NCBI GenBank assembly: GCA_937860285.1
Contig: CALMBS010000014.1
Location: 1 to 7,914, forward strand
From: an uncultured Chloroflexota bacterium
Lineage (GTDB): Bacteria > Chloroflexota > Dehalococcoidia > UBA2247 > RBG-13-53-26
Length of the DNA: 7,914 nucleotides
Direction of reading: 5' to 3'
The notes under the pieces are model-generated. The model saw only the letters and a program-made list of their open reading frames with translations, made no database searches and had not been told where the DNA came from. The translations under genes and the position numbers were made by a program. Shown here in pieces: positions 5,352 through 7,914 of the stretch (positions within the stretch are counted from its first letter, which is position 1; every line of letters begins with the position of its first letter).

Positions 5352-7331
5352 TCACGCCAGCCTCACCAGCGAGTAGCCCACGCTGGGTTTGGTCAGTATC
5401 AGGCGGGGATCGCTGGCGGCCGCCTGCAGCTTCTGGCGAAGCTGTCTGATGTAGGTCCGCAGGGTGACCACCGCCCCGGGGTAGTCCTCGTCCCCCCACA
5501 CGGCCTCGGCCAGCCGGCCGTAGGTCACCACCCGCCCGGCGTTCAGCATGAGCTGCCTCATGATATGCCCTTCGACCACGGTAAGGCTGATCTCCCGGGG
5601 ACCGTAGGCCAGCTCGAAGGTGGCGGGGTCCAGGCGCAAGGGGCCGTAGACGATAGGTGCATCCTCCTCGGTGGGCGCCTGCCGGCGCAGCTGCACCTTC
5701 AGCCGGGCCATCAGCTCCCTGGTCTTGAACGGCTTGGTAACGTAGTCATTGGCCCCGAGGGTAAGGGCCCGGGTGATGTCCTGCTCCTCCTGCCTCACCG
5801 TCAGGACCAGCACCGGCACCGAGGAGAACAGCCGTATCTCCTGCAGCACATCCAGGCCGTCCTTGTCCGGCAGGCCCAGGTCCAGTATGACCACGTCCGG
5901 GTGCTCTGACCCCACCAGGTCGACTCCCTCCTCCCCCATCCTGGTAGACAGCAGCGCCGCGTGGGGCCACTCGGCCTCCAGCGCCAGCGCGATGGAGTTC
6001 ACGATCTGGGGGTTGTCCTCGATTATGAGCACCTTCCACAGCTTGCCGGGCTTGTCCGCCGGCGGGGCCATGACCCCGCCCGTCTCCACCGGGAGCGAGA
6101 AGCCGAAGGTGGACCCCTTGCCCAGCCGGCTCCTGACCCATATCTGGCCGTCGTGAAGGTCGATGAACATCTTGCACAGCGCCAGGCCCAGGCCCATGCC
6201 ATAGGGCCGTACCCGCACACCCCCTTCGGGATGGCGGTATGGCTCGAAGATGTGCTTCTTCTCCGTCTCGGACACCCCCGGCCCGGTGTCCTTGACCTCC
6301 ACCACGACACTGGCCCCGTGGTATCCCGCCGTGAGCGTGACCTTGCCGCCCCTGGGGGTGAACTTGATGGCGTTGTTCATCAGGTTGGTGAGCACCTGCT
6401 CCAGGCGAGTGACATCGGCCCGCACCTTGGGCAGGTTGGGGGGCAGCTGCGCCGTCAGCGACAGCCCATTGGACAGGGCCAGCGGGGTCATGTTGTCGGC
6501 CACGGACCGCAGCATGGGCCGCAGGTCCGTGGACTCGAGGCGCAGGTGGAGCATGCCCACCTCGCCGCGGGCCAGATCCAGCAGCTCATCGACCCTCTTG
6601 TCCAGGGCCGCGGCGCCCTGGGCCACGTTGCGCGCCAGCTTCTGCAGCCGGGCGTCCTGCAGCTCCTCCGTGAGAGACCCTATGGAGGCCAGCACGGGGG
6701 TGAGCGGGGTCTTCAGCTCGTGGGCCACCGCCCGCATGAAGTCCAGCCTCCTCTTCATCTCGGCTTCGATCTGCTGCCGCGCCTTTCTCTCCTCCGCGTA
6801 GAGGTCCCGCAGCCTCTGCTCCGCCTTCTTGCGATCGGAGATGTCCCGGATGACCACCACCATCCCCCACACTTCGCCCTCCCGCCGCAGCGCGCAGGCG
6901 CTGACCTCCGTATAGACCGGGGTCCCGTCTCCCCGCAGCAGCTCCACCTCCGCCAGCGGCGGCTTGTCCTGCTGCATCAGGGCAGTCAGATCGTGGGACC
7001 AGACCTCCTTCTCCTGCAGGCTCTCGCTGCCGAAGATGTCCACGTCCACGAAGCGCCTTCCCAGGATCTCGCGCCCGCCGTAGATCTCTCCCACCTTGTT
7101 GTTCATGTAGATGACGGTGCCGCTGAGGTCCACCACCAGGATGGCATCGCCCGCTCCGTCCAGGATCTCGGCCACCTGTTCCAGCGAAAGCCGGGGGACC
7201 CTGGCACTCCGGACCTCGTCAGGCCTGGCCCCGTATTTCGCCAGCTGCGTCCGCAGCCGGGCGTTCTCCACCCTCATCTCCACCAGTTCGGCCAGCACAT
7301 CGCCGGCGGTCTTGGGACTCCGTCTTCTCAT
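5352..7331 (-). CDS. One-polypeptide two-component system: PAS - histidine kinase - receiver - OmpR/KdpE-type DNA-binding domain
   Basis: A 659-residue protein without transmembrane segments, hence a cytoplasmic sensor-regulator. Domains seen in order: N-terminal heptad-like helix (about 10-32); PAS/PAC domain (about 50-167, ending VVVIRDISDRKKAEQRL); coiled linker (168-198); dimerisation/phosphoacceptor domain with FMRAVAHELKTPLTP (His204); HATPase domain with N box NLMNNAIKFTP (316-326), G1 box DTGPG (348-352) and G2 box GMGLGLA (378-384); receiver domain with acidic pair Glu438/Asp439, phosphoacceptor Asp484 (VILDLGLPDKDG), Thr511 and Lys533; winged helix (about 560-659) with TYIRQLRQKL and the C-terminal GYSLVRL hairpin. 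All catalytic residues are intact. Known of the families: autophosphorylation at His, transfer to Asp, DNA binding by the winged helix. Inferred: phosphotransfer within the polypeptide or dimer. Met421 lies in the kinase-receiver linker and could start a free 239-residue regulator. It is divergent from the phytoene-desaturase-like gene, a likely target. Signal unknown. Confidence 0.95.
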   Translation of the reverse strand: MRRRSPKTAGDVLAELVEMRVENARLRTQLAKYGARPDEVRSARVPRLSLEQVAEILDGAGDAILVVDLSGTVIYMNNKVGEIYGGREILGRRFVDVDIFGSESLQEKEVWSHDLTALMQQDKPPLAEVELLRGDGTPVYTEVSACALRREGEVWGMVVVIRDISDRKKAEQRLRDLYAEERKARQQIEAEMKRRLDFMRAVAHELKTPLTPVLASIGSLTEELQDARLQKLARNVAQGAAALDKRVDELLDLARGEVGMLHLRLESTDLRPMLRSVADNMTPLALSNGLSLTAQLPPNLPKVRADVTRLEQVLTNLMNNAIKFTPRGGKVTLTAGYHGASVVVEVKDTGPGVSETEKKHIFEPYRHPEGGVRVRPYGMGLGLALCKMFIDLHDGQIWVRSRLGKGSTFGFSLPVETGGVMAPPADKPGKLWKVLIIEDNPQIVNSIALALEAEWPHAALLSTRMGEEGVDLVGSEHPDVVILDLGLPDKDGLDVLQEIRLFSSVPVLVLTVRQEEQDITRALTLGANDYVTKPFKTRELMARLKVQLRRQAPTEEDAPIVYGPLRLDPATFELAYGPREISLTVVEGHIMRQLMLNAGRVVTYGRLAEAVWGDEDYPGAVVTLRTYIRQLRQKLQAAASDPRLILTKPSVGYSLVRLA

Positions 7332-7339
7332 GGCCTGTG

Positions 7340-7345
7340 ATTATA
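7340..7345 (-). promoter_or_regulatory. Consensus -10 box directly upstream of the kinase-regulator gene (probably leaderless mRNA)
   Basis: On the minus strand a perfect TATAAT ends 8 nt before the ATG at 7331, placing the start of transcription within about 0-2 nt of the start codon. The only Shine-Dalgarno-like stretch (GAGGTG) is 14 nt from the ATG and overlaps the promoter, so it would not be in the mRNA. No convincing -35 is seen (7363-7368 reads TGAAAT). Confidence 0.5.
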
Positions 7346-7526
7346 CACCTCATATCCTACTCATTTCATCATCATGTTTTAATCATTGGTTCGTGATTTC
7401 ATACATTTAGGGTACAGCCAAAGGGGGGGTCTCATGACTGTTCGGCCCCGGGATCATCGGCTGTGTGGCCGTTCCCCGGGCGGCCTCCGGGCCGGAAGGC
7501 CGGGCAGGTGGGGGCAGCCTCCCGGT
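7346..7526. other. Divergent intergenic region: AT-rich patch followed by GC-rich hairpins
   Basis: 7340-7410 is sharply AT-rich against the surrounding DNA. It holds an inverted repeat AATCA-N8-TGATT (7381-7398) and a repeated ATTTCAT (7363-7369 and 7396-7402, 33 bp apart, about three helical turns), plausible regulator sites upstream of the kinase gene. From 7443 the sequence becomes very GC-rich, with hairpins at 7458-7471 (CGGC/GCCG) and 7481-7502 (CGGCCT/AGGCCG, extendable to 8 bp with a bulged A) and two CCCCGGG copies 28 bp apart. No protein gene is convincing here. Confidence 0.4.
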
Positions 7527-7544
7527 TTGGCAGTCGCGGAGTAA
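7434..7544 (+). other. Possible small ORF (36 codons), doubtful
   Basis: ATG at 7434, preceded 4 nt upstream by a run of seven G that could act as a Shine-Dalgarno, reads 36 codons rich in Gly, Arg and Pro to TAA at 7542-7544. It overlaps the -35 of the downstream promoter and has no promoter of its own that I can see. The composition simply mirrors the local GC richness. Probably not a gene. Confidence 0.12.
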
Positions 7545-7556
7545 CGTTGGTATACT
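7527..7556 (+). promoter_or_regulatory. Sigma70-type promoter of the phytoene-desaturase-like gene
   Basis: -35 TTGGCA (7527-7532) and -10 TATACT (7551-7556), each 5 of 6 to consensus, with an 18-nt spacer. Predicted start near 7563, giving a leader of about 174 nt before the ATG at 7737. The predicted start falls inside the first unit of the 17-bp repeat array. Confidence 0.65.
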
Positions 7557-7559
7557 GTT

Positions 7560-7627
7560 GCAGATTAACTGCATCGGCAGATTGACTGCATTGGCGGGAC
7601 GGCTGCACTAGCAGACTGGCTGCGAAT
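7560..7627 (+). repeat. Array of four 17-bp direct repeats, each with a GCAG-N5-CTGC dyad
   Basis: Four contiguous 17-bp units: GCAGATTAACTGCATCG (7560-7576), GCAGATTGACTGCATTG (7577-7593), GCGGGACGGCTGCACTA (7594-7610) and GCAGACTGGCTGCGAAT (7611-7627). A degenerate fifth unit may follow (7628-7644, 11 of 17 matches to unit 2). Units 1, 2 and 4 carry a perfect GCAG-N5-CTGC inverted repeat; unit 3 has GCGG/CTGC, a G-T pair if read as RNA. The array covers and follows the predicted transcription start, so it looks like a set of operator sites or a string of tiny leader hairpins. No known element is recognised. Confidence 0.8.
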
Positions 7628-7712
7628 GCTCATCAATGGCATTGTGGGGGGTATCCTGACCGACCGTTACAGAAGGCACGGCGGCCTCGTACATCCCCGC
7701 AAGGCGAAGTAA
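7626..7712 (+). other. Possible leader peptide ORF (28 codons), low confidence
   Basis: ATG at 7626 opens a 28-codon frame reading MLINGIVGGILTDRYRR then HGGLVHPRKAK, ending TAA at 7710-7712, 24 nt before the start of the oxidoreductase gene and inside its predicted leader. The peptide has a short hydrophobic start and a basic end. There is no Shine-Dalgarno upstream, so translation is uncertain. If real, it could be an upstream ORF coupled to the main gene. Confidence 0.2.
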
Positions 7713-7736
7713 GAAATCCATTTATAGGAGGTACAG

Positions 7737-7914
7737 ATGGCCCAGAAGTTCGACATCATCATCATTGGTGGCGGCCCCAACGGGCTGACCATCGCTTCGT
7801 ACCTCGCGAAGGCAGGGCAGAAGTGCCTGCTGCTGGAGAGGAGGTTCGAGGTGGGCGGTGGGCTCATGACGGAACAGGTGACCCTGCCCGACTTCTTCCA
7901 CAACACCCACGCCA
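7737..7914 (+). CDS. Phytoene-desaturase-like NAD(P)/FAD-dependent oxidoreductase (N-terminal part, cut by window edge)
   Basis: The first 59 residues are visible. Seen: FAD-binding strand and loop FDIIIIGGGPNGLTIASYLAKAG (residues 5-27; G-x-G-x-x-G at 11-16), acidic Glu34 at the end of strand 2 (LLLERR), then FEVGGGLMTE (37-46) and FFHNTHA, which match the N-terminus of phytoene-desaturase-like/amine-oxidase-type flavoproteins (COG1233). These cytoplasmic or membrane-associated enzymes oxidise or isomerise C-C bonds, often of isoprenoids; many bacterial members are not carotenoid enzymes. Start: ATG 4 nt after a strong AGGAGGT (7726-7732), with the glycine motif at the expected position. Driven by the promoter at 7527-7556 and its repeat-bearing leader, divergent from the kinase-regulator gene. 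A full-length protein of about 500 residues is expected beyond the window. Family likely, substrate unknown. Confidence 0.85.
   Translation, partial: MAQKFDIIIIGGGPNGLTIASYLAKAGQKCLLLERRFEVGGGLMTEQVTLPDFFHNTHA

Noticed and set aside
4017..5909. Very long open frame on the plus strand (about 630 codons) opposite the flavoprotein and kinase genes
   Set aside because: It spans two genes and their intergenic promoter, has low-complexity composition and no family motif. It is an antisense shadow.
5961..7340. Open frame on the plus strand (about 459 codons) opposite the kinase domain
   Set aside because: It mirrors the strongly conserved PAS and kinase domains in antisense and has His/Gln/Gly-rich composition with no domain of its own.
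7434..7544. 36-codon frame preceded by a G-run as a real small protein
   Set aside because: It overlaps the -35 box of the downstream promoter, has no own promoter and only reflects local GC-rich composition; kept as a doubtful entry only.
7560..7644. CRISPR array or plasmid iterons
   Set aside because: The units are contiguous, only 17 bp, without spacers, and no cas or replication gene is near. A promoter-associated array is the better reading.

Overview
The window is GC-rich DNA with seven protein genes, two of them cut by the window edges. I see no rRNA or tRNA gene, CRISPR array or insertion sequence. The mix of short-chain dehydrogenase/epimerase (SDR) proteins, an EthD-type protein, an Old Yellow Enzyme and two flavin oxidoreductases, next to a soluble PAS kinase fused to a response regulator, is typical of a catabolically versatile bacterium. 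A Chloroflexota (Dehalococcoidia/SAR202-like) or actinobacterial origin is my guess from gene content, not something the sequence proves.

Layout. (a) 1-2169, minus strand: a three-gene operon read EthD-domain protein -> SDR oxidoreductase -> Old Yellow Enzyme (cut by the left edge), with 24 bp between the first two and a 1-nt stop/start overlap (TGATG) between the last two. A good promoter lies at 2274-2303. (b) 2170-2486: a divergent regulatory region with two back-to-back sigma70-type promoters and dyads between them. (c) 2487-3422, plus strand: a second SDR with a GTG start and a hairpin-rich leader. Its last 12 codons and stop are tandemly repeated (about three copies, 42-bp period) up to 3508. 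(d) 3513-5159, minus strand: an FAD-dependent fumarate reductase/3-ketosteroid-dehydrogenase-like flavoprotein with its own promoter at 5292-5320. (e) 5352-7331, minus strand: a 659-residue soluble protein joining PAS, histidine kinase, receiver and OmpR/KdpE-type DNA-binding domain, with a -10 box so close to the ATG that its mRNA is probably leaderless. (f) 7332-7736: a 405-bp divergent regulatory region with an AT-rich patch, GC-rich hairpins, a strong rightward promoter and a striking array of four (possibly five) 17-bp units with GCAG-N5-CTGC dyads over and just after the predicted transcription start. (g) 7737 onward, plus strand: the first 59 residues of a phytoene-desaturase-like flavin oxidoreductase.

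How the genes may work together: the enzymes are all redox or small-molecule-handling proteins acting on carbonyl and alpha,beta-unsaturated compounds. A plausible reading is a locus for oxidising and reducing a cyclic ketone, terpenoid or steroid-like compound, with the kinase-regulator fusion as a local sensor-switch. The substrate cannot be read from the sequence. The most unusual elements are the 17-bp dyad array, the stop-codon-carrying tandem repeat, and the one-polypeptide two-component system with an apparently leaderless message.
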